A DNA stretch of 63,764 bases from Streptomyces oceani (GTDB taxonomy: Bacteria; Actinomycetota; Actinomycetes; Streptomycetales; Streptomycetaceae), in assembly GCF_001751245.1 (NCBI RefSeq), contig NZ_LJGU01000114.1, positions 260,324 to 324,087 of the forward strand, in the 5' to 3' direction. A program made the translations under genes and the position numbers. Below, piece after piece: positions 17,830 through 26,255 of the stretch; positions within the stretch are counted from its first letter, which is position 1; each line of letters opens with the position of its first letter. Under the pieces are notes generated by a model. The model was given only the letters and a program-made list of their open reading frames with translations, made no database searches and was not told where the DNA came from.

Positions 17830-19266
17830 ATGGACACGAGCATGCACAGCGATCCGATCGCCCTCGCCCCCGAGATCGCCCTGCTGATCAGTGCTGTTCT
17901 CGGTCTGTTGGTCGGAGCCTGGACGCCCCGCCGGCGGCAGTGGATCGTCCACGCCCTGGCCGCGCTGGCCTGTGTGGCGGGCCTGGCGGCCACCGTGGTG
18001 TCCGCGACCCGACCGGACGAGACCGTGTTCGGCACGTACGTGCTGGACACCGCCACCCACGCGACGCGCGCGATCGTGCTCCTCGCCGTGCTCGCGCTGA
18101 TCGCGCTGTGCCGCGACACCGTCGCAGGGCACAAGCGGGAGACCGAGTTCGTCGTACTGCTGCAACTCGGCGCCCTCGGCGCGATCGCCCTCGCCGGGGC
18201 GGGGGACCTGATCATGCTGTTCGCGGCGTTCCTGCTCGCCAGCGTCCCGCTCTACGCCCTGGCCGGCTGGGCGAAGCAGGGGTCGGCGACCGAGGCCGCC
18301 CTGAAGTACTACCTCGCCGGAGCCCTCTTAGGAGTCACCACGGCCGCGGGCGTGACCGTCCTGTTCGGCGTGGCGGGTGCCACCGGCTACGGAAGGGTCG
18401 CCGAGGGCATCTCCCGAGGACCGGCCGCGGCCGCCGCCGTCGGACTGATCGCGGTCCTGGCCGGGCTGGCCTTCAAGGCCGGTGCCGTGCCCGCCCACTT
18501 CTGGGTCCCCGACGTCAGCGACGGCACCCCTCCCCCGGTCGCCGCCGCTCTCACCACGGTGCCGAAGATCGGTGCTCTCGTCGCCCTCCACCGTCTGCTC
18601 GGCACCGCGATCCCCCCGGACGTGGTCGACTGGCGGCTCCTCGTCGCCGTCCTGGCGACAGCCAGCATGACGCTGGGAAACCTCGCCGCCTTCGCCCAGT
18701 CCTCCGTCCTCCGGCTGCTGGGCTACTCGACCGTCTCCCAGGTCGGCTACCTCCTCATGGCCGTGGCCGTCGCCGGCCAGGCCCCGCTCGCGCGGCCGGC
18801 GCTGCTGTTGTACCTCGCCGCCTACGCCCTCACCAACATCGCCGCCTTCGCCGTCGTCGCCAGCACCGACCAGCGCACCCTCGACGCGTACCGGGGACTC
18901 TTCAGGCGTGACCCGCTCCTGGCCCTCGCGCTGGCCGTCGCGCTGCTGGGTCTGGTGGGGACGCCGCCTACCGGTGTGTTCGTCGGCAAGTTGGAGGTGT
19001 TCACCGCGGCCGTGGACGGCGGACTCGCCTGGCTCGTCGTGGTCGCGGCGGTCAACACGGTCGCGTCGCTCTTCTACTACCTGCGCTGGATCGCCCCCTG
19101 CTTCCACCCCGCAGGCTCCGCCGACTCTGACCGGCCTGCTGATGAGGGTGCTCCCCGTACCGCGAACCGATGGGCCCGAGGCGTGGCTCTGACCTCGGCC
19201 GCGCTGTCGCTCCTGCTCGGTCTCGCCAGCGGAGTCGTCCTCACGGCCGTCGGCGCGGCCGGGTAG
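17830..19266 (+). CDS. nuoN: NADH-quinone oxidoreductase subunit N (NuoN), lacking the TM5 glutamate
   Basis: NuoN (478 aa) is the proximal antiporter-like subunit. The membrane lysines in GLAFKAGAVPAHFWVPDV and TTVPKIGALVALHR are kept. The helix that in E. coli reads FLGIELISLPL reads FAAFLLASVPL here, so the conserved TM5 glutamate is replaced by Leu135. ATG 17830 is 19 bp after nuoM; ATG 17842 is a possible alternative. It is the last gene of the operon and is followed after 11 bp by a strong hairpin. Confidence 0.92.
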   Translation: MDTSMHSDPIALAPEIALLISAVLGLLVGAWTPRRRQWIVHALAALACVAGLAATVVSATRPDETVFGTYVLDTATHATRAIVLLAVLALIALCRDTVAGHKRETEFVVLLQLGALGAIALAGAGDLIMLFAAFLLASVPLYALAGWAKQGSATEAALKYYLAGALLGVTTAAGVTVLFGVAGATGYGRVAEGISRGPAAAAAVGLIAVLAGLAFKAGAVPAHFWVPDVSDGTPPPVAAALTTVPKIGALVALHRLLGTAIPPDVVDWRLLVAVLATASMTLGNLAAFAQSSVLRLLGYSTVSQVGYLLMAVAVAGQAPLARPALLLYLAAYALTNIAAFAVVASTDQRTLDAYRGLFRRDPLLALALAVALLGLVGTPPTGVFVGKLEVFTAAVDGGLAWLVVVAAVNTVASLFYYLRWIAPCFHPAGSADSDRPADEGAPRTANRWARGVALTSAALSLLLGLASGVVLTAVGAAG

Positions 19267-19277
19267 CCACGTCCACC

Positions 19278-19309
19278 GCGCGAAAGGTTCCGGACTCCGC
19301 GTTTCGCGC
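19278..19309 (+). terminator. Terminator-like hairpin after nuoN
   Basis: GCGCGAAA (19278-19285) pairs perfectly with TTTCGCGC (19302-19309) around a 16-nt loop, starting 11 bp after the nuoN stop. A second, outer pair GTCCACCGC (19271-19279) / GCGGTGGAC (19344-19352) could compete with or enclose it. There is no U-run, which is normal in this phylum. Confidence 0.6.
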
Positions 19310-19611
19310 ACCCGGAGCACGGCCGCGACGACGTGCGCGAACGGCGGTGGACAACCATTGATCGCGTCGGCTCCCGTGGGTGGTGATCGCCACGAAGGAC
19401 CGGCCGAACAGTTCGGTGTCACCCTCGACCGGCTGTGCGCCCTGCCGGAGCGACCGCGTCGAAAGCGGCTTGACGAGGCCATCCTTTCGGGGCGGCTTCG
19501 CCAGTGGTTCGGGCCAGCCAGGGCCGGTGCGCTGGCGTCGATCAGCTCACGGTGATCACTCCAGCGACCACCCCGATTCGGCGTCCGTTCTGGAAGCAAT
19601 GGTGTGATTCC

Positions 19612-19653
19612 GAAACCTCCCAGGACGCGCGGGCACGCGTACCGGGAGGTTCC
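19612..19653. repeat. Imperfect 18-bp inverted repeat with 6-bp loop
   Basis: GAAACCTCCCAGGACGCG (19612-19629) and CGCGTACCGGGAGGTTCC (19636-19653) pair at 15 of 18 positions. It lies about 60 bp upstream of the alpha/beta hydrolase start. It may be an operator, an attenuator or a remnant of a mobile-element end. Confidence 0.5.
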
Positions 19654-19713
19654 ACGGCAGGGGACTTCCGCCTACGCTCACCGGAGTTCCAACTCGTCGA
19701 CGAAGGGCGGAAC

Positions 19714-20466
19714 ATGGACGTGCAGCGAGTGGGTACCGGAGCGCACACCGTGCTGGTTCTGCACGGCTGGTTCGGCTCGTCGCGGTCCTGGGGGGCACTA
19801 CTGCCGCACCTGGATCAGGGGGAGTTCAGCTACGTGTTCCCGGACTACCGCGGCTACGGCGACCGTCGCGGCGAGACCGGACGGTACTCGGTGGCTGAGG
19901 CGGCGGGCGACGTACTCACCCTGGTCGACGACCTGGGCGTCGACCGGTTCTCGTTGCTTGGGCACTCCATGGGCGGATCCGTTATGCAGCGGGTGTACGC
20001 CGACGCGCCGGACCGGGTGCGGGCGCTCGTCGGCGTGTCGCCGGTGCCGGCGAGCGGCGTGCCGTTCGACGAGCAGAGCTGGCGGTTGTTCGAGGGCGCG
20101 GCCGACAGCCCCGGGAACCGGCGCGCGATCATCGACCTCACCACCGGCAACCGGCTCACCGGAACCTGGCTGGACGCGATGGTGCGGCACTCCCTGGAGC
20201 ACTCGGACCGCGACGCGTTCGCGGCCTACCTGACCGCCTGGGCCCGCACCGACTTCCACACCGAGATCAAGGGCGGCGAGGTGCCGATTCAGGTGATCGC
20301 CGGCCGGCACGACCCCGCGTTGGGTGCCGAGACCATGCGAGCGACCTTCGGAGCCTGGTATCCGAGCCTGGAGTTGGAGACCTTCCCCGACGCGGGGCAC
20401 TACGCCATGGACGAGTCCCCGGTGGCCCTCGCCACCAGTGTCGAGCGCTTCCTCGGCAGGCACTGA
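19714..20466 (+). CDS. Alpha/beta hydrolase
   Basis: This 250-residue protein is a canonical alpha/beta hydrolase. It has an HGW oxyanion-loop segment (LVLHGWFGSSRSW, about 16-28), a nucleophile elbow GHSMGG near residue 87 with Ser as nucleophile, an acid in VIAGRHDPAL near 200 and a His in FPDAGHYAMDE near 228. Without neighbours of known function the substrate is open; sequences of this kind include esterases and haloperoxidase-like enzymes. ATG 19714 has GAAGGGCGG upstream; the longer upstream frame crosses the inverted repeat and is not supported. Confidence 0.88.
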   Translation: MDVQRVGTGAHTVLVLHGWFGSSRSWGALLPHLDQGEFSYVFPDYRGYGDRRGETGRYSVAEAAGDVLTLVDDLGVDRFSLLGHSMGGSVMQRVYADAPDRVRALVGVSPVPASGVPFDEQSWRLFEGAADSPGNRRAIIDLTTGNRLTGTWLDAMVRHSLEHSDRDAFAAYLTAWARTDFHTEIKGGEVPIQVIAGRHDPALGAETMRATFGAWYPSLELETFPDAGHYAMDESPVALATSVERFLGRH

Positions 20467-20632
20467 GGGGTCTAACCGGCCGCGACACCTAGGGGTTCGG
20501 CCCGTACGTGTCCGCGTGGGGTGTTCCGTACGGCGTCTGGTGAGCACCACCGCCACGCACCGCGGGGCCGCCGAGCGAGACATCAGGCTCAGACATTCAA
20601 TGAAACATGGTGCATATCTGACACTGGTCCCC

Positions 20633-21598
20633 ATGTTGCACCTCAGAGTGGTTTGTGCCTCCTCCGTCAGCGCTTCCGTGTTCGCCTTCCTCGAATCCGA
20701 GCCGGGGGTCGCTCACCTCGTGGTCACGCACGGCGTCAGCCGGCGTCCCGTCGGCGATGTCATCGAGGCCGCCGTCGCACGCGAGGTCGCCGAGGACGTC
20801 CTGCGCCGGTTGACGGAACTGGGCGTGCCCCGTCAGGGTGCGATGAGCCTGCAGCCGATCGACGCGATGGTCTCCGACACCGCCGACGCGGCGGAGCGTG
20901 CCGCGCCAGGGCGTGGCGCCGATGCCGTGATCTGGGAGGAGTTGGTCGCCACCACCGGCGAGGAGAGTCAGCTCAACCCGGTCTTTCTCGGATTCCTGAC
21001 CATCGCCTGCCTGCTGGCCGCGGTCGGCGTGATCACGGATTCGGCGATCACCCTGGTCGGCGCGATGGTGGTGAGTCCCGACTTCGGCCCGCTGGCGGCG
21101 CTCGCGGTGTCCGTCGTCGGCAGGCGGGGACGTCTCGGCGCCCGCGCCGGTCTCGCCCTCTGCGTCGGCTTTCCGCTCGCGATGCTCGTCACCGCTGCTC
21201 TCGCGCTACTCGCTCGCGCGGGCGGCATCTTCGAGCCCGGCGACCTGTCCGGGCTCCGCCAGGCGGCGTTCATCTACGAGGTGGGGCCCTACTCGATCGT
21301 CCTCGCGCTGCTCGCGGGCGCCGCCGGCATGGTCGCGCTCACCTCGGAGAAGCCGGGTGCGCTGATCGGCGTCTTCATCTCCGTCACCACCGTGCCCGCC
21401 GCCGGATTCGCCGCGCTGGCCACGGTCGCTGGTTACTGGAGCCGTTTCGGCGAGGCCGCGATCCAGCTTCTGATCAACCTCGCCGGCGTGGCCCTCGCCG
21501 GCACACTCACCCTCCTCGTACGGCGACGGCACATCGTCCCGGGCGCCCACACCGCCACGGACTGGCTGCGGCACGCCCCGAAACGCCACGCGAGGTGA
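20633..21598 (+). CDS. DUF389 domain membrane protein
   Basis: This 321-residue protein has a soluble N-terminal ferredoxin-like half (about 1-110) and a C-terminal membrane domain of about six helices (115-300) with the DUF389 signature TDSAITLVGAMVVSPDFGPL near residue 142. The family is widespread and has no firm function. ATG 20633 is taken because a GACACT box ends 7 bases earlier, giving a nearly leaderless mRNA; ATG 20600 is in frame and would add 11 residues. Confidence 0.85.
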   Translation: MLHLRVVCASSVSASVFAFLESEPGVAHLVVTHGVSRRPVGDVIEAAVAREVAEDVLRRLTELGVPRQGAMSLQPIDAMVSDTADAAERAAPGRGADAVIWEELVATTGEESQLNPVFLGFLTIACLLAAVGVITDSAITLVGAMVVSPDFGPLAALAVSVVGRRGRLGARAGLALCVGFPLAMLVTAALALLARAGGIFEPGDLSGLRQAAFIYEVGPYSIVLALLAGAAGMVALTSEKPGALIGVFISVTTVPAAGFAALATVAGYWSRFGEAAIQLLINLAGVALAGTLTLLVRRRHIVPGAHTATDWLRHAPKRHAR

Positions 21599-21663
21599 CT
21601 CGGCGCACGAGGTGACGACTCGTCGGGTCGCCCGGCGCACGGAACAGCCCTTACGATGCCGGC

Positions 21664-22035
21664 GTGCGCCACGAGGTAACGGAGTCCGACACCGCGGTCG
21701 AGCTGGGCAGTGGAGACGTACCGGTGCTGGCCACCCCACGGCTGATCGCGTGGCTGGAGGCGGCCACCCTGCGGCGCGCCGCGCCGTACACCGACGCCGG
21801 CCAGACGACCGTGGGAACGGCCGTACGCGTCGAACACCGCCAGCCGACACCTGTCGGCGACAGCGTCGATATCGTCGCCGAAGCGCCGGACGACATCTCC
21901 GGCCGCCGCCTCACCTTCACCGTACGAGCGACCGACGCCTCGGGAAAGATCGTCGCGACCGGCGAGATCGACCGGGCGCTCGTACAGCGGGACCGCTTCC
22001 TGGCCGCGTTGACCCGCACGTCCAACGACGACTGA
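21664..22035 (+). CDS. FlK-like hot-dog thioesterase
   Basis: This 123-residue single hot-dog protein resembles the fluoroacetyl-CoA thioesterase FlK family. Residues matching the FlK triad can be seen: Thr in LATPRLIAWLEAATLRRAAPY, Glu in the same helix, and His in VRVEHRQPTPVG. It probably hydrolyses a small acyl-CoA; specificity for fluoroacetyl-CoA is not implied. A TACGAT box ends exactly six bases before GTG 21664, so the transcript is probably leaderless. Confidence 0.85.
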   Translation: MRHEVTESDTAVELGSGDVPVLATPRLIAWLEAATLRRAAPYTDAGQTTVGTAVRVEHRQPTPVGDSVDIVAEAPDDISGRRLTFTVRATDASGKIVATGEIDRALVQRDRFLAALTRTSNDD

Positions 22036-22104
22036 CGACAGCCGGCCGAGGGCGACGCGAGTCCGCCGGCCGAGCCGCCGCCCGAACCGCATGCTCTTCC
22101 GTGG

Positions 22105-22847
22105 TCAGCGGCCCACCCTGCCGGAGTGCCCGCGGGTCGGCAGCTCGGCGAGGTCCGCTCCGCGCCGCAGCACGTCACGCAGCATGGCGGGCGTGAGGGT
22201 ACGGGTGGACATGTTGCGCTGGCTCGGGTGGTACCCACCGAGGAGGTGTGCGTACCGGTCGGCTCGGGGGCCTCGGACGGAGGGCTCCGCGCCGTGTCCG
22301 AAGGCGGGACGCGGACGGGGGAGCCACCAGCCGGCTTCGGCCAGCACCCGCAGCAGCGCCTGCCAGGCGAACGCGCCGAGCGCCACGAGCGCCCGCGGGC
22401 CGGGGGCCAGCAGTTCCAACTCCCGGGCGAGCCAGGGCCGGCAGGTGTCCCGGGCTAGCCAGGTGGGCCGGTTACCGGGAGGCGCGCAGTGCACCGGCAC
22501 GGTGATCCGCACGCCACACAGTTCCTGCCCGTCGTGACGGTGCGTGGCCGTCGGCCGGGAGGCCAGACCGAGGTCGTGGAGGGCGGAGTACAGCGCGTCG
22601 CCGGAGGGGTCGCCGGTGAAGACACGACCGGTGCGGTTGCCGCCGTGAGCGGCCGGGGCGAGCCCGACGATGACCAGTGCCGCGTCCGAGGGGCCGAATC
22701 CTTGACCCTGGCGATCTCCTCACGCCAGGCCACCAGACGCGGACAGGCCCGACAGTCGGTCAGCGTCGTGTCCAACTCCCCCACCGTCCGTACGAGGGGA
22801 GCGGCCACGGTGGGGAAGTCCGCGGCGTCCGGGGACGCGCTGCGCAT
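22105..22847 (-). pseudogene. Uracil-DNA glycosylase (family 5, UdgB-like) broken by internal deletion and frameshift
   Basis: Two reading frames together make one UdgB-like enzyme. The first (22847-22702, 48 codons plus 2 nt) holds an iron-sulfur pair of cysteines (TDCRACPRLVAWREEIARVK). The second, starting at 22701, reads GFGPSDAALVIVGLAPAAH and then GGNRTGRVFTGDPSGD, continuing to the normal C-terminus at 22105. Between them about 15 residues expected in this family (the region ending YWGRPVPGFG) are missing, and the join needs a deletion of 3n+1 bases, probably about 46. Neither half alone is a working enzyme. A sequencing error cannot explain missing residues as well as a shift, but confirmation from reads is needed. 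It has a GGAGAC ribosome site before ATG 22847. Confidence 0.75.
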
Positions 22848-23004
22848 GCGACGGTCTCCGTTCCTCCCCGCCCGGCGGCGGGGCTCACGACCGGTCTCCC
22901 GCCCTGGTCCTCGATAAAATGGCCGTGTCGGACACAGTCACCGGCGCCCAGTGGCGCCACCCGCCCCCTCGGTCGGGGATGGTCGATCCGTCAGGAGGCA
23001 CGTC

Positions 23005-23367
23005 ATGTCCCAGCAGATCACCTACCGGCGAGTGTACGAGGAGACCTCCGCCCAGGACGGCAGGCGCGTCCTCGTCGACCGCGTCTGGCCCAGGGGCGTA
23101 CGCAAGGAGGACGCGCACCTGGACGAGTGGCTGCGCGAGGTCGCGCCGTCCACCGAGCTGCGGAAGTGGTACGGCCACGAGCCCGGCCGCTTCACGGAGT
23201 TCCGCCGCCGCTACCTCGCCGAACTGGGCGACACCGAGCACCGGCAGGCCGCCGACCGCCTGCGTGACCTGGCGTCACATGACCGGCTCACCCTGCTGAC
23301 CGCGTCCAAGGACGTGGACCACAGCCAGGCCGCCGTCCTCGCCGACTGGCTGTCCGGGAGGCGGTGA
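23005..23367 (+). CDS. DUF488 family protein
   Basis: This 120-residue protein starts with YRRVYEETSAQDGRRVLVDR, followed by VWPRGVRKED, the hallmark of the DUF488 family, and ends in SKDVDHSQAAVLADWL. Function is unknown; some members are proposed to handle heavy metals or DNA, without proof. ATG 23005 has a clear AGGAGG site 7 bases upstream. Confidence 0.85.
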   Translation: MSQQITYRRVYEETSAQDGRRVLVDRVWPRGVRKEDAHLDEWLREVAPSTELRKWYGHEPGRFTEFRRRYLAELGDTEHRQAADRLRDLASHDRLTLLTASKDVDHSQAAVLADWLSGRR

Positions 23368-23449
23368 CTCGGTCACGCGACTCCGCGACCGCGCGACCAC
23401 GGGGCCGGGAACCCCGCCGGTGCGAGAGTACGAACGGTCGGCACGGCGC

Positions 23450-23471
23450 CGTACCGTAGCTCTCCGGTACG
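23450..23471. terminator. Candidate bidirectional terminator hairpin
   Basis: CGTACCG (23450-23456) pairs with CGGTACG (23465-23471) across an 8-nt loop, between the convergent DUF488 and MMPL genes. No T-run. Confidence 0.45.
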
Positions 23472-23493
23472 CGGGTCGGCGGCCCCGGCGAGG

Positions 23494-25620
23494 TCACGCC
23501 GGTGACTCGGCCTCGTGGTCCGCCCGGCCTTCGCCGGAGCGACGACGCAGCGCGCTGGGCCACCACACCGGCGGGCCGATGTCCCGCACGAGCGCGGGGA
23601 CGAGCAGGGAACGGACGACAAGGGTGTCCAGCAGGACACCGAAGGCCACGATGAACGCGATCTGCACCAGGAAGGCGAGCGGGATCACCACCAGCGCGGC
23701 GAAGGTCGCGGCGAGCACCACGCCCGCCGAGGTGATCACGCCTCCGGTCGCGGTCAGTCCGGTGAGCACCCCGGTACGGGTGCCGGCACGCAGTGTCTCC
23801 TCCCGTACCCGGGTCATCAGGAAGATGTTGTAGTCGACACCGAGCGCGACCAGGAAGACGAAGCCGTACAGCGGCACGGACGGATCGGTGCCCTGGAAGC
23901 CGAGAACGTGTCGGAAGACGAGGGCGGAGACGCCGATCGTTGCGACGTAGTTGAGCGCCACGGTGGCGACCAGCAGCACGGGCATCAGCAGCGAACGCAG
24001 CAGCAGCGCGAGGACGACCAGGATGGTCGCGAGGACCACCGGTGTGATGACGACACGGTCCCGCTCGGCCGCCCGCTCGGTGTCGTACTGCTGGGCGGTG
24101 TAGCCGCCGACCAGTGCCTCAGCGCCCTCGACGGAGTGCAGGGCGTCCCGCAGCCGTTGCACCGTCCGCTGGGCCGCGTCGGTGTCCGCGGCGTCGGCGA
24201 GCGTGACGTCCACCAGCACCCGGCCGTCGATCACCTTCGGCTCGCCGCCTCCCGGCCGCCCGGACGCGGCGAGCGGGACGGCCTCGGTGACCCCCTCCGT
24301 ACGTCCCGCCGTACGGGTCACCTCGCGCGCCACGTCCGCGTCGGCGACCACCACCGCCGGGTTGCCGGCACCAGCCGGGTAGTGCTCGGCCAGCGCTTCC
24401 TGAGCGGCGACCGAGGGCGCGTCGCCTACGAAGGTCTCGCTCAACGGCACGCCGTCCGACTTCAGTTGCGGTACGAAGGCGGCACAGACGAGCAGGGCCA
24501 CCAGGGTGCCGGCCCAGATCCGTCGGGGTGCCCGCTGGATCAGACGGGCCACCCCGGCCCACACGCCGCTACCTCCGGTACGGCCCGCGGTGGCCGGCCC
24601 GGGTCGGGCCGGCCAGTAGGCGGCGCGGCCGAGCAGCGCCAGCACGGCGGGCAGAAAGGTCATGGTGGAGATCACCGCACCGGCGATGCCGATGGCCCCC
24701 ACCGGGCCCAGGGCACGGTTGTTCGCCAGGTCGCTCAACAGCAGCGCCAACAACCCCAGCGCCACGGTGGCGGCACTCGCGACGACCGCGCCCACCGTGC
24801 GGCGTACGGCCGTACGCATCGCGGCGAAGCGGTCGGCGTGCCCCTGGGCCGCGAGTTCCTCTCGGAAGCGGGCGGAGAGCAGCAGGGCGTAGTCGGTGGC
24901 GGCGCCGATGACGAGGATGGAGAGGATGCCCTGCACCTGGCCGTCCACACGTACGAGGTCGCGCTCCGCCAGGACGTGGACGACCGCGCTGGCCAGCGAG
25001 AGGGCCAGGACGGAGCTGATCATGATGACGAGGGGCAGCAACAGGCTGCGGTAGACCAGCAGCAGGATCAGCAGGACGACGCCGAGCGCGACTCCGAGCA
25101 GCAGGCCGTCGATGCCGGCGAACGCGTCGGACAGGTCAGCCTGGGTGGCCGCCGGTCCGCCGACGTGTGCCGTACTGCCGGGGACCGCTCCGGCTGCGTC
25201 CCGGATGCGCTCGACGGTCGAGTCTGTCTGGTCGCCCTGGTCCGACCGGAGTTGGAGGACGCCGCGCAGTGCCGCCTCGTCATCGGAGCGGATGGCGGGC
25301 GAGACTCCGGTCACGGCGGGGGCCTCGGCGAGGGAGCGCAGCACCTCGGTGGACTTCGCGCGCTGCTCGGCGGAGATCGATCCGTCGTCCGCGGTCCAGA
25401 CCACGATCGCCGGCACGGTCCGGTCCTCCCGGAAGGCTTCCTGCTCCTCCAGGACACGCGTCGATTCGGCGCTCTGCGGCAGGAAGGCGGTCTGGTCGTT
25501 GGTGGCGACCTCCCCGAGCTTGCCCGCGTACGGTCCGACCGTCCCACCCAGTCCGAGCCAGGCGACCAGGAGTAGCGCGGGGACGAGCCACCGGATGGCT
25601 CGGGGTGGGGAGTGCTGCAC
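23494..25620 (-). CDS. MMPL family transporter (RND superfamily)
   Basis: This 708-residue protein has the MMPL layout: TM1 (about 10-28), a periplasmic domain (30-175), five TM helices (about 175-330), then the same pattern again with TM helices at 355-375 and 540-690. ATDYALLLSARFREEL and the matching VDYNIFLMTRVREETL in the second half carry the Asp-Tyr pairs that bind protons. Members export lipids, polyketides or drugs. GTG 25620 has GGAGG 8 bases upstream. It diverges from a MarR regulator over a short spacer holding a palindrome, so repression by MarR and release by a substrate is likely. Confidence 0.92.
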   Translation of the reverse strand: MQHSPPRAIRWLVPALLLVAWLGLGGTVGPYAGKLGEVATNDQTAFLPQSAESTRVLEEQEAFREDRTVPAIVVWTADDGSISAEQRAKSTEVLRSLAEAPAVTGVSPAIRSDDEAALRGVLQLRSDQGDQTDSTVERIRDAAGAVPGSTAHVGGPAATQADLSDAFAGIDGLLLGVALGVVLLILLLVYRSLLLPLVIMISSVLALSLASAVVHVLAERDLVRVDGQVQGILSILVIGAATDYALLLSARFREELAAQGHADRFAAMRTAVRRTVGAVVASAATVALGLLALLLSDLANNRALGPVGAIGIAGAVISTMTFLPAVLALLGRAAYWPARPGPATAGRTGGSGVWAGVARLIQRAPRRIWAGTLVALLVCAAFVPQLKSDGVPLSETFVGDAPSVAAQEALAEHYPAGAGNPAVVVADADVAREVTRTAGRTEGVTEAVPLAASGRPGGGEPKVIDGRVLVDVTLADAADTDAAQRTVQRLRDALHSVEGAEALVGGYTAQQYDTERAAERDRVVITPVVLATILVVLALLLRSLLMPVLLVATVALNYVATIGVSALVFRHVLGFQGTDPSVPLYGFVFLVALGVDYNIFLMTRVREETLRAGTRTGVLTGLTATGGVITSAGVVLAATFAALVVIPLAFLVQIAFIVAFGVLLDTLVVRSLLVPALVRDIGPPVWWPSALRRRSGEGRADHEAESPA

Positions 25621-25660
25621 GTGTCGTCCTCCGGTGTCGGACGTGAGACGTCGGGGCGAA

Positions 25661-25698
25661 TTAGCTCAATAATTGAGAGACCCTACACTGGCGAAGTG
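25661..25698. promoter_or_regulatory. MarR operator and overlapping divergent promoters
   Basis: CTCAATAATTGAG (25665-25677) is a perfect palindrome. On the plus strand TTAGCT (25661-25666), 17 bp and TACACT (25684-25689) form a promoter whose start point would fall on GTG 25696 of the MarR gene. The palindrome lies inside it, the normal place for autoregulation. Confidence 0.6.
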
Positions 25699-26217
25699 GA
25701 GATCCCCTCAGCAGCCCCGCCGCCCGCCCCCGGTGATGACAGCGACGACCGGAGCGGCGGCCAACAGGAGACCGACCTGGCGACCTTCGCGGTACTCCTA
25801 CGCCGGCTGAACGGCGAGTTCAACCGGATCGCCCAGGAGTTCGCGCAGGCGCAGGGTCTGCACCACACCGACGTACGGGCACTGGTGGCGATTCTCGACG
25901 GGGACGAGCAAGGGCGCGCGATGACGCCCGGCCGACTGCGCGAACACCTGAACCTGACGTCCGGGGCCGTCAGCGCCTGCCTGAACCGCCTCGAACGGGG
26001 CGGCCACATCCGCCGGGTTCCCGACTCGGCTGACGGTCGGATCGTGCACCTGCACTACGCGCCCGCCGGTCGCGATGTCGCCCGCGCGTACTTCCGCCCG
26101 CTCGCCCGCGGCACGGACGCCGCCCGACAGCGGTTCACCGAGCGGGAACTGCGCACCGTCGCCCGCTTTCTCAACCTGCTGGGGGACGAATTGGCCGCAC
26201 CGCGCGATTCGCGGTAG
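25696..26217 (+). CDS. MarR family transcriptional regulator
   Basis: This 173-residue protein is a winged-helix MarR regulator: about 30 flexible residues, then FAVLLRRLNGEFNRIAQEFA, the HTH at about 78-102 (MTPGRLREHLNLTSGAVSAC) and the wing with RRVPDSADGRIVHLHY. GTG 25696 has no ribosome site, and a TACACT box ends six bases before it, so the message appears leaderless. It diverges from the MMPL exporter and probably represses both genes. Confidence 0.9.
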   Translation: MEIPSAAPPPAPGDDSDDRSGGQQETDLATFAVLLRRLNGEFNRIAQEFAQAQGLHHTDVRALVAILDGDEQGRAMTPGRLREHLNLTSGAVSACLNRLERGGHIRRVPDSADGRIVHLHYAPAGRDVARAYFRPLARGTDAARQRFTERELRTVARFLNLLGDELAAPRDSR

Positions 26218-26255
26218 CGACACCGGCTTCCGGGGGACGCCGCCGGCGCATGCGC

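Larger units (their letters stand above)
19267..19713. other. 447-bp gene-poor region between nuoN and the hydrolase
   Basis: Besides the hairpins at 19271-19352 and the inverted repeat at 19612-19653, no gene is convincing. Two short open frames (about 19358-19555 and 19380-19607) exist, but their third-position G+C is clearly lower than in neighbouring genes and they have no ribosome sites. They could be decayed coding remnants. Confidence 0.55.

Noticed and set aside
19358..19607. Small genes in the spacer after nuoN
   Set aside because: No ribosome sites, weak codon bias and no recognisable family; described as gene-poor region instead.
22105..22847. Programmed ribosomal frameshift in the uracil-DNA glycosylase
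   Set aside because: No slippery heptamer is visible, and conserved residues are missing at the junction, which a frameshift cannot restore.
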